Below, one piece after another: positions 44,505 to 56,681 of a stretch of DNA of 64,000 nt (positions are counted from its first letter, which is position 1; each line of letters opens with the position of its first letter). The notes beneath the pieces are model-generated. The model saw nothing but the letters and a program-made list of their open reading frames with translations. It did not search any database and had not been told where the DNA came from. Source of the DNA: Diaporthe sp. PMI_573 (Eukaryota; Ascomycota; Sordariomycetes; Diaporthales; Diaporthaceae); assembly GCA_021399435.1 (NCBI GenBank), contig JAJTUP010000022.1:558001-622000 (forward strand). The letters run 5' to 3'. The position numbers were made by a program, and so were the translations under genes.

Positions 44505-46854
44505 GTTGGCTGAGGTGGGTTGGTGTGGTGCTGGTGTGGTGCTGGTGCGCAGGTGTTTCCGTTTGTTTGATGGTGTAAGGGGGTCTAGATGGTCTAGGAG
44601 CCGGGAATTGCAACGAGACGTGAGGAGAAAGACGAGATTGAAACACAGACGGAGAGTTCTAATTCTAAGTCTGAACTGGACCGGACAAAAGGAGACCTGA
44701 GTGTGATGGTGAGACTGGTTGAAGGGCAGGTGAGAAGGGATGAGGTATGTCTTGAGGTGAGAGAAGGAGGGGTGCCAACGGTTTTATTGTTGACATGGGG
44801 TGGGGTTGGCTGGCGGGGTGCACAAGCAGAAGGAGGGGGAGGGGCAAGAAGCAAGAGCTCCTGCTGCTGGTGCTGGTGCTGCCCGTCAAGGGCAGGCAGG
44901 CGATGGCACTATTGGCCCCGGGCATGCTACTGCGACGATACGTCATGATGGAAGGCACGATGGGACCTGTGGACTGCAGTGGGTGTCTCCATCCACTGCA
45001 TGCACCAGCGGCAGGTGCATGCGCTGGCGGGACCTGGCAATTGGCGGGGGCGAGGATGTGGACTGGGGGAGTCGGGCAGCTCCTCTCACGGAGGAGCTCA
45101 AACTATTCCCAAATGCCAACGTCGCACCTGCGGTATTAATTTAGAACCAATGCAATGCAGTCCGGGGGAGGCAAGCAGTGAATGGGAAGCGACGTCGAGA
45201 CGGGCCGCATACCGGGAGCCAAATCCGTGCGGCAGCGGTCAGCAGGGAACTAACTGGCTGCACATAATCACGGTGAGTGAATGGTCTGACGGTTGGCCCG
45301 GCCGAATACCGTACCCGTACAAGCAAGCATGTCAACAGCCCCGTGTGTCTGTACATGGTACGTTTGCCATCTGGCCGGAGTATCCAATCTGCAGTCAGAT
45401 CGATCGACTTTCCAATGTGGGCCCTCGATTCGACAGGGCAGCCCTGGCCTGTCTCAATGACTCGCTGGCAAGCTCCGTTGAACGACTGACTACACAGTAC
45501 GCACGAGAAGCCTCGGGGAGCAAGCAGCAGTCTACTGCAAGCAGTCCCATGATGATGGCCTCGCTGGATGTCTCTGAGTGCCGACTTAGGAGTGCCCAAG
45601 CAGTCAGCCTGGGCCGAGCCAGGCCGGGCTAGGCGAGGCCGGGTCAGGTCATGTCGTGTCGTACCAACAACCTCGAGACCAGCCAAGGCAGGCCAGGTGG
45701 TTCAGGGCAAGATGCGGCCTCAAATCACGGCCTCAACCAACCTCCAACCTCCAACCTCCCACCACTGCCTCGGCCCTCCACCTCGCCCAGCTCAGCAGGG
45801 CAACACACCCCATACGCAATCCGGGCAAAGGAGTTTTGACAGGGTTGTGCTTTGCGACAGCGGACATGCAGGTTGTGGCACGGCCCCCCTCTCGGGATTG
45901 GAGAGGATTTGTCCCACAGCCGCACGCTCACCGTCTTACAGCTCGCGCCGTGCTCGGGTTGGGCCTGGCCAGTAGGCGAGCCGGCCTCCATCCAGCCACG
46001 CCTTTCTCTGCACAACGCGAGACATTGGGGCACTCTGCGACATCAAGGTAGATGCTTTGCCAGCCGGGAGGGCGTCGCCTTGGGTCATCACTTTAAAAGA
46101 CTTGAACCTCTCGGGACACTTTGGTGTTGCAGTTGTTTCTCAAATGTTTCCCATTTCTGGCATTACTAGTCTATAGAGCCGGCTAGACGAGGTGCAGAAC
46201 AACAGGAGATTTGAGGTGCGGGGTCCTCATGCTGTATGGAATCGTCCGAGCCAGCTGTTCCCCTTCTAGACCAGAAGGGTTTCCTTCCCAGAGTATATGA
46301 AAGAGCAAAACACTAATCTACCACCTGCCGCAGGCAAATTGTCCCTGAACCTCATGGGTGCAGAGGCGGATGGGATCAAAATTAATCGAGGTCGTACAGA
46401 AAAAAAGAAAAAAAAAGACTCCAAACTCCGTGCGGTCATGATCCGTTATCGTCCTTTCATGCAAATATGTCCATTCGTCGTCAGGCGCAACACCAGCTCC
46501 TGACGACGACGGATATGGTTCCGATGCATGTCCTCAAAACTGAGTCATTGCGTCGGGGAACAGGAAGCACCGAGTATTTCGGGGCTTCCATCCTGTGCCA
46601 TTGAAAAGGCCATTGTCCAAGAGGTGAGCCGGTAGCCTCAGTGACAGCCGGGTCTTGGTTTCAAAAGCTCAGGAATCGGCTCTCGAGGGGCTGAGCAACC
46701 GAGTTCACCCCGTCTCGCACTTGTCGAGGCGCAAAAGACTCGTCTTGTGAACAGTATCCAGGTACACATCCCAAGAATTCCCACTCTCATCTCGTCACCC
46801 TCTTGGGACCTCAACCTCGTTTCAAATTCGTCCTACCTCATCACCGCGACCAGC
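44505..46854. other. Intergenic
   Basis: About 2.3 kb holds the HAD gene's promoter and the 3' flank of the Hsp40 gene. Open frames are composition artefacts. A short TGGTGTGGTGC tandem lies near 44521. Confidence 0.5.
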
Positions 46855-48166
46855 TTACAGGATCTCCTTAAGAGCTTGTTTCTGCTGGGCGGTCAATGAT
46901 GTGGGGAACTTGACGTTGTACTTGATGATGAAGTTGCCCCTCTGGCCAGGCTTCTTCGAGATGGGCATGCCCTGGCCTGGGTAGACGTCTTGAGAACCAG
47001 GCTGCGTGGGGCCTGACTTTTCAAGGCTGAGTTGCCGCCCGTCAATGGTAGTTACGGTGCGTTTCCAGCCAGTGAGGGCCTCTTTCAGTTCGAGATCGAC
47101 GGTCATGCTGAGGTCGTCGCCGTCGCGAGTGTAGATCGGGTGTGCTTTCTGCGGGGATAGTTAGTGTTCCGTTCGTGTTTCCGAGACGATCTGCTCAGGA
47201 GTTGACGAGACTTACCTCCTCGATGACGAAGCACAGGTCCTGCTGGCCGCCTTCCTCCTGGTCTCCGACGCCCTTGAAGCGAATCTTGCTGCCCTTCTTC
47301 AGGCCAGCTTTGATGGGCACGGTGAGCATCTGATCAGTTGTGGTCCGCTTGCCGTTGTCATCAAACTTCTTGGCCTTGATCTTCATCTTCTTCTCCACGC
47401 CCTTGTACATGTCCTCCAGAGACACAGGCAGCGGGCGCTCCACCGTCGTCACCTCGGGTGTTTGCTGTCGTGCGCTGCGGCCGCCCCCCATGTCAGCATC
47501 TGGGAAGCTAGCCCTCATCCGGGGACCGCCGGTCCTGGCTCGTGGGCCGCCACCGCCAAAGGCACCGAATATATCGCCAAAGTCGTCATCGCCGCCGCCG
47601 CCGCCGCCAGCAGCTCCATTCCGCATGAACTCGGCGAAGATGGAGTCTGGGTTGGAGAAATTAAATCCAGCCGGGCCTCCTCCGTTCGTGCTGAAGTGGA
47701 AGGTCTTAGCGCCACCGCCGCCGCCAGAGCCGAAGTCGAAGCCCGAGAAGCCTGGTGGGACGCCGCCGGCGGCGAAGGGGTTGCCTCCAGCTCCATCTGG
47801 TGGTGGGGCGCCGCCGCCGCGCAGCAAGAACTCGAGGCCGTACTGGTCGTAGACTTTGCGCTTCTCTGGATCAGAGAGGATCTCGTAGGCCTGTGAGCAC
47901 TCCTTGAACTTCTCGGCAGCGTCGGGATTGTCCTTGTTCTTGTCGGGGTGGTACTTCAAGGCAGCCTTGCTGATGTTGGGTCCTGTGGTCAGCTTCTTCT
48001 GCTCATTGGAAAAGCGAGGGTGGACATTGACCGTGAAACAATTGATAACGTGACAACTGACAGGTGTGTGATGGAATGATGCTTACCGATAGCCCTTCTT
48101 GATCTCGTCCTGGGTTGCCTCAGGCTTGACACCCAGCTGGTCGTACAGCTTTGTTTCTTTAACCAT
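46855..48166 (-). CDS. psi1: Type II Hsp40 co-chaperone (Psi1/Sis1-like, DNAJB)
   Basis: Three exons (48166-48087, 47969-47216, 47148-46855) with introns of 117 and 67 nt encode 375 residues. The first join restores the J-domain helix [17 protein letters not shown] with the HPD motif. The J-domain (1-70) is followed by a long Gly/Phe-rich region and by two beta-sandwich substrate-binding domains, without the zinc finger of type I proteins. The last segment is [15 protein letters not shown]. It stimulates Hsp70 ATPase activity and delivers misfolded proteins in the cytosol and nucleus. The exon lengths sum to exactly 376 codons. Confidence 0.94.
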
Positions 48167-49603
48167 GATTGTGATGTCCCCGGGTGAACTTGATCTATAC
48201 TCAGGTCAAGAAGGAAATAAGGAAATGACCGAGTAGGAAACGCAGGCTCGAGGCCTTGGCTGAATGGGGAGAAGCAATCGAGACTCGAGGCGATCAGTTG
48301 GGTCAGATTGGCCGGATCGGGTCGCGTGGTGTTGTTTGGTGTTGGAGGTGGGGGGGTGTTGTGTGTCGTGAGGGTAAGCGATTGAAGGGTCGCTCTGTAG
48401 TCGACTTTCTCTTTTGGATGATTGGAAGATGTGTTCCAACAAACTGATTGTGTTTTTGTTCTTTTGGGTGCACTCAATTTGAGTTGCAGTGATGCACTGG
48501 AACTGCCAAGTTATAGGATCAAGAGATTGGAAGTTGGTGAAAGGCGCACAGGCAGGAGTTGCGGTTTGGGAACCAATTCTACCAGAGGCAGGGCGTCCCC
48601 GTGGTGGGAAGAGTGGGGCTCGGGCGAGAGCTTCAACGTGCTTCAAGAAGATTCGATGCCCTTCCAGGGCTCCTGGGCCTGGAATGTGACGTCGACCAGC
48701 CACACCAGTCTGCCTCACCCTCTCCTTTGTGCTCACCCAAAGCCGTCAATTATTAGAGAATATTGGCCTGCCTCTACGCATTCATGAGCCCACACCTGTC
48801 AAGCTATGGCCAGGCCTGGTTTGTTTAACTCATCAACTGACGCTTGTAGGCTGCCTCGTGCAAATCTAGGCCGGATGAAAAGGTACCTATGGCGATTTAC
48901 TGTGGTACAATGTGTGTGGGGCCGCATCGTCGGCCTGGGCCGTTGAGAGCTTGCCCGTGGGCACGCCAGCGTGTACACTACAACGGATCATTGTCTACCT
49001 GGTAGTCAACTCGCAGCCGTTTGGTCTACTGTCAGGCAGTCAGGCAGTCCAGGATAAAATCGCTGGCTAGCAGGGGTGCCAGGGTGCCAGGGTGCCTTCC
49101 AGCTCCTTCTAGCGAGCGCGGGGTCAGGAGAGGCAGAGGCCAGAGCTCCAGCTAAAGAACCCACCCCAGAGTTACCACCCGCCAATGACATCATCGCCTA
49201 TCCCTGCCAGAATACCGTTTCGCTGAGCCTCGAGCAGACAGACCTAGCCTGTCATTTACGAAACCACAATTATTGGCAGCACTTGTGGGAAGACATATGG
49301 GCGCAACGGCAATGCCTTCCATCTCAGCACAGGATGCCACCAGCAAAGTCATTAGCTTCTCGTGGATGAGCGCCTATTTATAACTTGTCTTTTGCACAAG
49401 TTTCAGTGGTACTCTCTCTGCCATGTATTTGTGAGAGGGTTCCAGCCCGACAAGTCCGCTATCAGCAGCCAGAGGCCAGAAGCGGGCGACTTGAGCTGAT
49501 CGCTCGCTTGTAGGCCAACTGACGAGGCAAGCCCTTATCATGGCATCATCTGGAGACCCCATTCAAATCTACACGCCATGGCCACCGCCCCGCCGTTAGA
49601 CAC
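48167..49603. other. Intergenic, Hsp40 promoter side
   Basis: This is the upstream region of the Hsp40 gene and the 3' flank of the F-box gene. A short GTGCCAGG tandem lies near 49076-49097. No gene is supported. Confidence 0.5.
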
Positions 49604-51466
49604 TTACCCCCCGGTGCTGCGTTCAGCCTCCTCGCGGCTATACTCTTCAATGTCGAAGTCTTCGAGCATGAGGTTATCTGTCCCGCGCCCCAGAGGGCTC
49701 GGCACATCCTTGCTGGCGATAGTGGTCTGGCTCGGCGGCCAGCAGCCGAGGCCGAATTCCACGCCCGCGCCCTGGAAAATGCCACAGATGTCCGGTCCCA
49801 GCCCGTCGTCGAGCCCCCGATTGAACTTCGAGTCGCACCTGACATGCCGCAGCCTGGACAGCTTCCCCTCCTCGCGGAGAGCTGCTGCAGGTTATTGAAA
49901 CGGTGGCGGCCGGCGATGGACAGCGATGTTGTGTTCGCCGGGAGGAGCTGCGGGAGCTGCGGGGAGGCTACGACCTCCCCGGTCACGCCCCTCGATCCCT
50001 CCACCCAGAGTATATTGACGCTGAGGAAGATGTTCTCTAGCGCGGTGAAGTCCACTAGGCTGGCCTGGAGCATGGGCTGCACGGGGGCGTCTGTGACAAC
50101 TTGCCTCAGGTCCAGGTGCAAGGTTCTGAGCGTGCGCACATGCACCCTCAGGGATTCAATGGCTTCCGGTGGATGGAATTCACTGGTGTTACCAGGGCGA
50201 TGGAAGGACCGCGCAGCTTCGTAGGTGAAGGAGGTGAGGCCACCGGTGCAGCACGAAAGCAGGACCCCGAGCTCCACGGCGCTGAGTCGACTGTTGATAA
50301 GGCGTAGCGTCTTGAGAGATCTGAAGGTAGGTGCATGCTCAGGATTGGTCCAGAAACCGTTGCACATGTGAAGGTTGAGGGTCTGCAATGTGTCCTTCGA
50401 CAGCTCGAGGATACCGGCTGCCTGCGAGGGGACCTGGAGCATGGTTTCTAGCATGTAGTCGTGCGTGGCGATGTCAAGAGTCTTGAGAAGGCGTGGTCGG
50501 CTCTTCATGGCCACCGATCGTAGCGCTAACAGGTAAGGAGTTTCGTAGTCGACCACGGTCTGCTGGACGCTCAGGCGCTCGACGCTTGGTAAGGTGCCTA
50601 TCAGAATCGCCAGGATTTCGAGACCGAGCGCGTGTCTCTCGCGAAAGCTGTCGGCAGAAGTATACGCATCCACATATCTCATGCGAAGTTCCCTACCCCG
50701 TGGCCCGAGCCTATATGCACACCTTGAGGGCCTAAGATCTGGTCTCCACCTTTCAACTGCCGGCGGCTGTTTCAGCTCGCCATGACGGCCCTGATAGCGC
50801 GGCGGCCTCGACTCGTCCGGGATCTCGAGGCCGAGACCGCGGCCCATCCGCCGGAGCTCAACGACACCCACGGCGTCACCGAGCTCGGCCGCCTCCAGCA
50901 GCTTCGGGTGCAGTGACACCCTCCTCACAACGACCGCGAGATCGGGCCGCCGGCCGACCGTCCGCAGGAAGGACGTGAGCCGCCTGTCCCAGGACGACGA
51001 GGCCGACCTCCACGAGTCGCCGTACCCGAGCACCAACTCGTGGTGCAGGACCTGCTGGGCAACATCCCGGAGGCGCTTTGACGCCAGGCATAGGGACACC
51101 AGGGGCTGGCGGTAATCAGCTAGGTACCAGGAGCGCTCGTGCGGCTGCCTGCATCATCCAGAGTTAGCTGTTAAAGCACAAAGGAAGTAGTTTCGTACAA
51201 GTATGGGGAGGAGTGGGCTAAAGTGTCGTTGAAGCCTGTCTCAAGACTTGCGGCCTGATAAAGCTTTGAGGCACAGGCTAAGAATGAGAGTAGTTTCTTG
51301 AGGGGCGAAGATTGTATCCAAAAGCTGCTTACTGCTGCTGGTGCTCGGGGCTGCGGAAATACGAGTCTGGGCCTTCTGTGTCGCCGTGACAGCAATGCAG
51401 ACAGAAGTGGCTGAAGATCGAGTTCAGGATCTCCGTTGGCAAGTCGATAATTTTTGGGCACGCCAT
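49604..51466 (-). CDS. F-box/LRR-like protein with a probable frameshift near the C-terminus
   Basis: Exon 1 (51466-51333) encodes the F-box IIDLPTEILNSIFSHFC. A 184-nt intron (GTAAGC donor, GCTAAC branch, GATGCAG acceptor) joins it to an exon from 51148, restoring HQQQQPHERSWYLADY. The body has irregular leucine-rich repeats (LKTLRLINSRLSAVELG, LRTLHLDLRQV). At about 49876-49884 the frame breaks: after RHRFNNLQQ the expected continuation LREEGKLSRLRHVRCDSK lies in another frame, consistent with a duplicated CT in CTCTC. In that frame the protein ends ERSTGG at 49604 (or splices there at GTAAGT). In the unshifted frame it runs on to 49546 as unrelated sequence. F-box proteins recruit substrates to SCF ubiquitin ligases. 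The target is unknown. Confidence 0.7.
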
Positions 51467-51705
51467 CCTGTGATCTGATGTCTTAGTCTCCCTGGATCTC
51501 GTGTTCAGTTGAGAGGGTGCAGTATAGTCTTGGGATTAGCCTTTTATATACGCTCGAGGTGAACAAGATGGTTGGGGTGGGCGGGGCTCCTGCAGGATGG
51601 AACTGGCATAGCTTGGAACTCCGGTCAATGTGCAACCGCACGTGAGTCGCTGCCTAGGAGGGTATTGATTCGATATTTCAAGATAGATATACAAGCGCAT
51701 CCCAT

Positions 51706-54318
51706 CTATAACGGCGGCAATTCCTCTCTGCAGTTTGGACACTGCAGTCTAAATCTCAACCACCCTTCCAGGCACGCGCTGTGGAAGATGTGCCTACACG
51801 GCGTGACCATGTATTTCCTCCGCTCAAGCACTCCGGCAACACCGCCACCAGCAGGCTCGACGTCCTGCCCTGCCTTGACGACCGGCACCTCCAGGGCCTC
51901 CTGGCAGATGGCGCACTCGATCGCACGGATGCGCATCCCCTTCACGGCCGTCGTGCTCTTCTCCCTGCCCTCCACGCTGCTCAGGCTGAGGGAGCGCACG
52001 CGCTCAAGGGTGGGTGAGCCAGGGGTCGATGTAGACGGTGCCAAGCCGATCGGCAGGCCTCCGGCCTCGAGGTTGTCCTCGCGCAAGATGGGATGGTAGT
52101 CCCAGGCCTCGGGCATCCAGCCCTTGGGCATGCCGAAGCGCGGGCCGAGGACGTCCTGGAACGCCAACACCCACAGCTGCGACCACAGCCACCCCGCCAC
52201 GATGAAGAACGCCTTCCAGTCCGGCTCAGCGAAAATCACGTTGCGCTTGCGCAGGTAAAAGTACGCCACCGGCAAAATCCGCAGGACCGACTGGCCGATC
52301 ATGAAGCGCCATGAGAAGGCGCGGCGGCTGTTTCGATACATGTTGCGAATGATCTGGGGGACCCAGAGAGACAGGTAGGCGAAGACCATGGTGTTGACGT
52401 AGAAGCTCCGCAGAGGCCTCCACCACGACGTGGCGGCAAGGGAGAGGAAGCTTATGCATGAGCCGGCGAGGAAGAGCCGGCCGATGATGCTCGAGAACGG
52501 TGTCACTCTCGACTGCTGCGCGCCGGCACCTGTCGTTCCCGGGGTGGGGACAGCTGCTGCTCCTGCAGCCGTGTTCTCGGCGATCTCAGCGTCGACGTCC
52601 TGGTCAAATGGGACAATTATTGGTGGGCTGACAGCCGCAGCAGCGCTCGCAGTGACCGGCCGAGGGAGCGAGTCTTCTGGTGCTGCAGGTGTGGACGGCG
52701 GCCTCGGCGTGCTGTTATTTGGAGTATGTTCGCGCTCACGGGGCCGCCATTCCGACTCTTGGACCTTGTAGATTTCACCAAGAAAACTGCCTCCGATCAT
52801 CATGGACATAAATAGGGCGAAAGTCAAGACCAGTGCCCGGAGGAAGAATGGAGAGTCAAGACTTAGTGCGGCGGCAACGGTGAACATCATGCCATCCACC
52901 AGCACCATGATGATAATAGTCCAAAAACTGACTCGGCCCATGGTTGAGGGAGTATACGACTCTCTCATCTGTGACTTGAGTAGATGTACCTGGCCAAACA
53001 CGATGGCAGCCATGACCAGCAGATAGAAGTTCAGGTCGGAGATCCATACCTCCTCTTTGAAACCGACCAGATGATTTCCCTGAGCCTCGGGGAAAAGTGG
53101 CGGGCCCTTGGATTCAAGGAAATAGGCACAGTCCGGCGAGTAGACCACGGCAGACATTCTCATCTCCGGCACATGAGGCAGCGGGGCTCCGGTAGGATAT
53201 CGCAGCTCGTTCTCGATCTCCTTGACCACGTCTCCAATTTCGATCCCAGAGTGCTGCAAGTCGTTGCCAGTCAGTGGGTGGACCTGCAGGTAGACAACCC
53301 ATTCGCAATGCGGGGACGGATTCCACGAGTCCTCGACGCCCCCGACACTTGAAGTCCAAGGGTTGCTCTGGTCCGTAAAAGCCGACCTTTCCTTCTTACT
53401 GAGGACCTCATGAATGGTCTCGTTCAGCAACTCTTGGCTCGATTGGAAGAAGCTTTCGTCAGGCGTCAGGTGCGGGAGACCAAAGATGCCCGCAAATTTC
53501 TCGCTCGTCGTGGTAAGCAGCATGTTCCCCTGCGCCGGCCAGTGGACTCCATGCAGCCTCATCTCGTACATGCTCCCGCTTCCGTCATGGCCCGAGTCCT
53601 CAATGATCAGGCCGGCGGCAACTTCGCGGACCGAGCCCCCCGTGCTGAGGCGATGATGCTCGTCGTCAATGTCTTCTTCGTACTCCATGTGTCGTTTCTT
53701 GTCCTCGACCCGCACCTGCATAGTCCCCTCAGAGCCCGTCACGTTTCTGTTCCACTCGCCGTGCGTCCCGCTCCAGCTCACGCCAGGCGTCATGGCCGTA
53801 AAGTTATAGTCGGACCAAGTCCTTTGGGAAAATGTCTCTCTTCGTGTCCAAGAGCCCCTGACCAAGCCAGTCGCGTTCAACCACGTCGGGGTACCGACCA
53901 GGTCCCACATTGACTTCGTCGGCGCTCCGTCCTCCCCAGCCTCCAGGACAGGTTCGCCATCCTCTGCCCTCGGCTTCGACCACAGAGGGCTTGTGTTCCG
54001 GCTGGTCTCCAAGCAGCGCTCCCTGAACAGACCTAGGTCCTCCCAAGCGAGGCCGTCGCCCTGCCTGAAGCCCGTGATGTTAATGTACCGCGTGTGCTCG
54101 GTCCCGTTCGGCGGGTCGCCCTGCTGCCGCGGGTTGAAGTCGCCCCATTTCGTCGAGTTGAGGACGGAATGCGAGTGGCGCTGGCGGGCGAGGCGCTCCT
54201 GGGTAAGGAAGGGTGTCGCAAAGTAGCCGGCCTGCCCGTCACCCGACGAGGTGGTGAGCCAGAATATTATGAGGATTATGGCGAGGACGCGCAGGTTCTC
54301 CTGGTGCGGAGGCGGCAT
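51706..54318 (-). CDS. dsc1: Dsc E3 ubiquitin ligase subunit 1 (Tul1-like RING membrane protein)
   Basis: An intronless gene encodes 870 residues. An N-terminal hydrophobic segment (about 10-24) is followed by a large lumenal domain with many N-glycosylation sites, then about seven membrane helices in the second half, and a C-terminal RING-H2 finger (CAICQEAL ... CRHIFHSACLEGWL ... CPNC). This is the arrangement of Dsc1/Tul1, the E3 of the Golgi/endosome Dsc complex, which ubiquitinates membrane proteins and, in many fungi, triggers SREBP cleavage. The ATG at 54318 is the first methionine; an open upstream extension begins at GTG only. Confidence 0.94.
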   Translation of the reverse strand: MPPPHQENLRVLAIILIIFWLTTSSGDGQAGYFATPFLTQERLARQRHSHSVLNSTKWGDFNPRQQGDPPNGTEHTRYINITGFRQGDGLAWEDLGLFRERCLETSRNTSPLWSKPRAEDGEPVLEAGEDGAPTKSMWDLVGTPTWLNATGLVRGSWTRRETFSQRTWSDYNFTAMTPGVSWSGTHGEWNRNVTGSEGTMQVRVEDKKRHMEYEEDIDDEHHRLSTGGSVREVAAGLIIEDSGHDGSGSMYEMRLHGVHWPAQGNMLLTTTSEKFAGIFGLPHLTPDESFFQSSQELLNETIHEVLSKKERSAFTDQSNPWTSSVGGVEDSWNPSPHCEWVVYLQVHPLTGNDLQHSGIEIGDVVKEIENELRYPTGAPLPHVPEMRMSAVVYSPDCAYFLESKGPPLFPEAQGNHLVGFKEEVWISDLNFYLLVMAAIVFGQVHLLKSQMRESYTPSTMGRVSFWTIIIMVLVDGMMFTVAAALSLDSPFFLRALVLTFALFMSMMIGGSFLGEIYKVQESEWRPREREHTPNNSTPRPPSTPAAPEDSLPRPVTASAAAAVSPPIIVPFDQDVDAEIAENTAAGAAAVPTPGTTGAGAQQSRVTPFSSIIGRLFLAGSCISFLSLAATSWWRPLRSFYVNTMVFAYLSLWVPQIIRNMYRNSRRAFSWRFMIGQSVLRILPVAYFYLRKRNVIFAEPDWKAFFIVAGWLWSQLWVLAFQDVLGPRFGMPKGWMPEAWDYHPILREDNLEAGGLPIGLAPSTSTPGSPTLERVRSLSLSSVEGREKSTTAVKGMRIRAIECAICQEALEVPVVKAGQDVEPAGGGVAGVLERRKYMVTPCRHIFHSACLEGWLRFRLQCPNCREELPPL

Positions 54319-54827
54319 CTTGGGTGGAATGGGCGGAGGCTCCGGAGCCTTTGTGGAGAGGAGGGTCACCGGGGGAGCATGTCAGGCTGTGTACCGGGGT
54401 AAGTGGTAGTGAAAGTGCAAGCTTCTCACTCGGTCATTGCAATATGTGGCTGATGCAGCGAGTCTTTCACCAGTATATAGACAAATGGCAGAGTTGGGTG
54501 GGAGGTGGTGGTCGTGTGAGCAACGGTTGTTCAGGAGCCTAGGTGATGTGTGCTCGAATGACGCGGGTCCCTCGCCCCTGGAGCACCTCAAATACGGGTC
54601 CTGGCTCGGCTTGGCAGACGCCCGCACTCAGGCAGTCGCCCGCTAACAAGGCAACGTCAACGGCCGGACCCAGACATGGGCTGCATTCACTTCCGCCTTA
54701 TGCACGCCCCTTATCCTCCGAACCATCGTCACATGAAGATTGAACTAGTTGAAAACTACAGTCAAGTACGGCATTTATGAGAGTCTGAGAGTCTGTACAT
54801 CCCGACCGATTCATCCGACTTGCAAAC
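54319..54827. promoter_or_regulatory. Divergent promoter interval between DSC1 and HSBP1-like gene
   Basis: The 509-bp region separates two divergent genes. A TATATAG string lies near 54474. No other feature is seen. Confidence 0.35.
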
Positions 54828-55211
54828 ATGGCGTCCAACACCAGTGAACCAAACAAGCAGCCAAATGTACAGTCCCTCTGCTCCCTCTTGGTCTCCATTC
54901 GTTGGCGACCGTGTAGAGCACACCTGAGACCTCAATCTGAGACTGACAGACCCGCCTGATAGACGTCCGACGACGCTCGCGCAGAGCTGACGCAGCAGTT
55001 GGACGATCTCCTGAACACACTGTCCAACAAGTTCGCCGGAGTGTCAAGTGAGATCTTCGCCAAGAGTAAGTAGTCTCGTCAAGCTAGGCCCGCTTCGCTT
55101 ATGTGTCACTTACACCCGGCTATAGTGGATGAGATGTCTAGGAGAATCGACAGCTTGGAGGCGGCGTTGATGGCGAACAACGATCGGGATTCTGTAACGA
55201 AGCAGTCATAG
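54828..55211 (+). CDS. Heat shock factor-binding protein 1 homologue
   Basis: Three small exons (54828-54866, 54963-55065, 55126-55211) encode 75 residues, close to the usual 76 of HSBP1. The introns are 96 and 60 nt (GTACAG with ATAG acceptor; GTAAGT with TATAG acceptor). The second join makes the Met of FAKMDEMSRRID. The protein is one heptad-repeat coiled coil: LTQQLDDLLNTLSNKFAGVS, then EMSRRIDSLEAALM. This matches the HSBP1 core, which trimerises and dampens heat shock factor; related proteins also act in WASH-complex assembly. Lengths sum to exactly 76 codons. It is too short and too split to show up as a single open frame. Confidence 0.88.
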
Positions 55212-55503
55212 ACCAAGGGGGTCCCCTAGAGGCGGATTCACAGGGAGCATTTACGGGCCGTCGGTCCACGGCCCAGACTGAGGACACAGTCACGTTACAG
55301 GACATATAGATTTATGGTTGTTCAAGGTGCAACGCCAGGGATGGCAATGGTTTCTGTGGTACCAAGAGTCGATTCCAAGCCAAGTTTCATTCAGGGTCAT
55401 TTTCATGCGATTTGCCTCCCAGTGCTCCCAGTAAAATACAACCAAGCAATCCCAGTCCACGTCCCCATTTTCTTATCCTGTCAACTCATCGTCTGCGACG
55501 CGT

Positions 55504-56681
55504 TTACAGCTCATCCTTGACCTGCTCAATCTTCTCCTCGACGAAGCGGCGCAGGATGTTGGTCTTGCTCGTGAGCTCATCGAGCTTCGTGGGGGCCAGG
55601 CCACCCTTCTTCAGGATTCCATCCAGACGCGCGAGCTCCTTGGCAGCGTATGCATCGTTGCTCTTCAACTTGTCGAACACGCGGACGTAGTACTCGGCGT
55701 ACTTGTACTGGGCCTGCTCCTTGAGCTCCTCGGCCTGCTTCTGGGCCTCGGCGAGGGACTCGGCCAGGATGCTCTTACCACCCGTGAACTTGTCGACCAC
55801 CGCGTTGAGGGCCTCGATCGTGCCTGCGTAGAGGTCCAGGCCGCCGCCGACGGCACGGTGCGTGCCAGCCTTCTCGTTCAGGAACGAGACGAAGTCAGCC
55901 TCGCTACGGCCGCCGCTGTAGAGCTCGGGCTCCTTGCTGCCGGCGGGGAAGAACTTGATGGTCGGGTAGGACGTCACGCCCTGGGCCTTGGCGGTCGCCT
56001 TGCTGTTCTCGCCCTCGGCGTCAACCTTGGCGACCAGGACGTTGGGCTCGTTCTCGTAGTCCTCAGCGAGCTGCTCCCAGACGGGGGCGAGGCTCTTGCA
56101 GTCTGTGTCGGTGGATATGTTAGCGGCCCGAGTATTCCGTTGGCGTGATAGGTCAATCTGGGAGACTTACGTCCGCACCAAGGCGCAGTGAATGCAACCA
56201 GGACGTTCTTGTCGCCACCAATCTCCTTGTCAAAAGTCGCATCCGTCAGGAAAGTCACCGCCGAGGGCTTCTCCAGCTTCCTCTTGGGCTTGACGCCGGT
56301 CTTCTCTGTGATGAAGTTGGACAGGCTCTCCAGATCACGGCCGCTGCTGTAGTCGATGGGTGTTTCGCTCTTGCCATCAAAGAACTTGAGGGTAGGGAAT
56401 CCTTGAACGCCGAATCGACGGCCAAGTTCCTTCTCGGCATCGGCGTCGACCTTTGCGATCTGGACGTCCTTGGAAGATGCGAAGGAGCTGGCGAGGTCCT
56501 CGTACACTGGGGCGAGGTTCTTGCAGTGGCCGCACCATGGCGCGAAGAACTCGACTAGTGTTGGCTTGCCGGATTTGAGGACGACGTCGTCGAAGTTGCC
56601 TGGGATGAGGTCGAGGACTGCGGACTTGGCGGCTACAACGGCAGTCAAGCCGGCGAGCACGAAGCTCTTGATGAGGACCAT
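55504..56681 (-). CDS. erp38: Protein disulfide isomerase, Erp38/TigA type
   Basis: Two exons (56681-56171 and 56102-55504) separated by a 68-nt intron encode 369 residues. A signal peptide (MVLIKSFVLAGLTAVVAA) precedes two thioredoxin domains. The first has FFAPWCGHCKNL. The second active site is created by the splice (APWCG joined to HCKSLAP). The C-terminal ERp29-like helical domain (about 255-365) is followed by the ER-retrieval signal KDEL. It forms and shuffles disulfides in the ER lumen. The gene shares a divergent promoter interval with RPS29. Confidence 0.95.
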
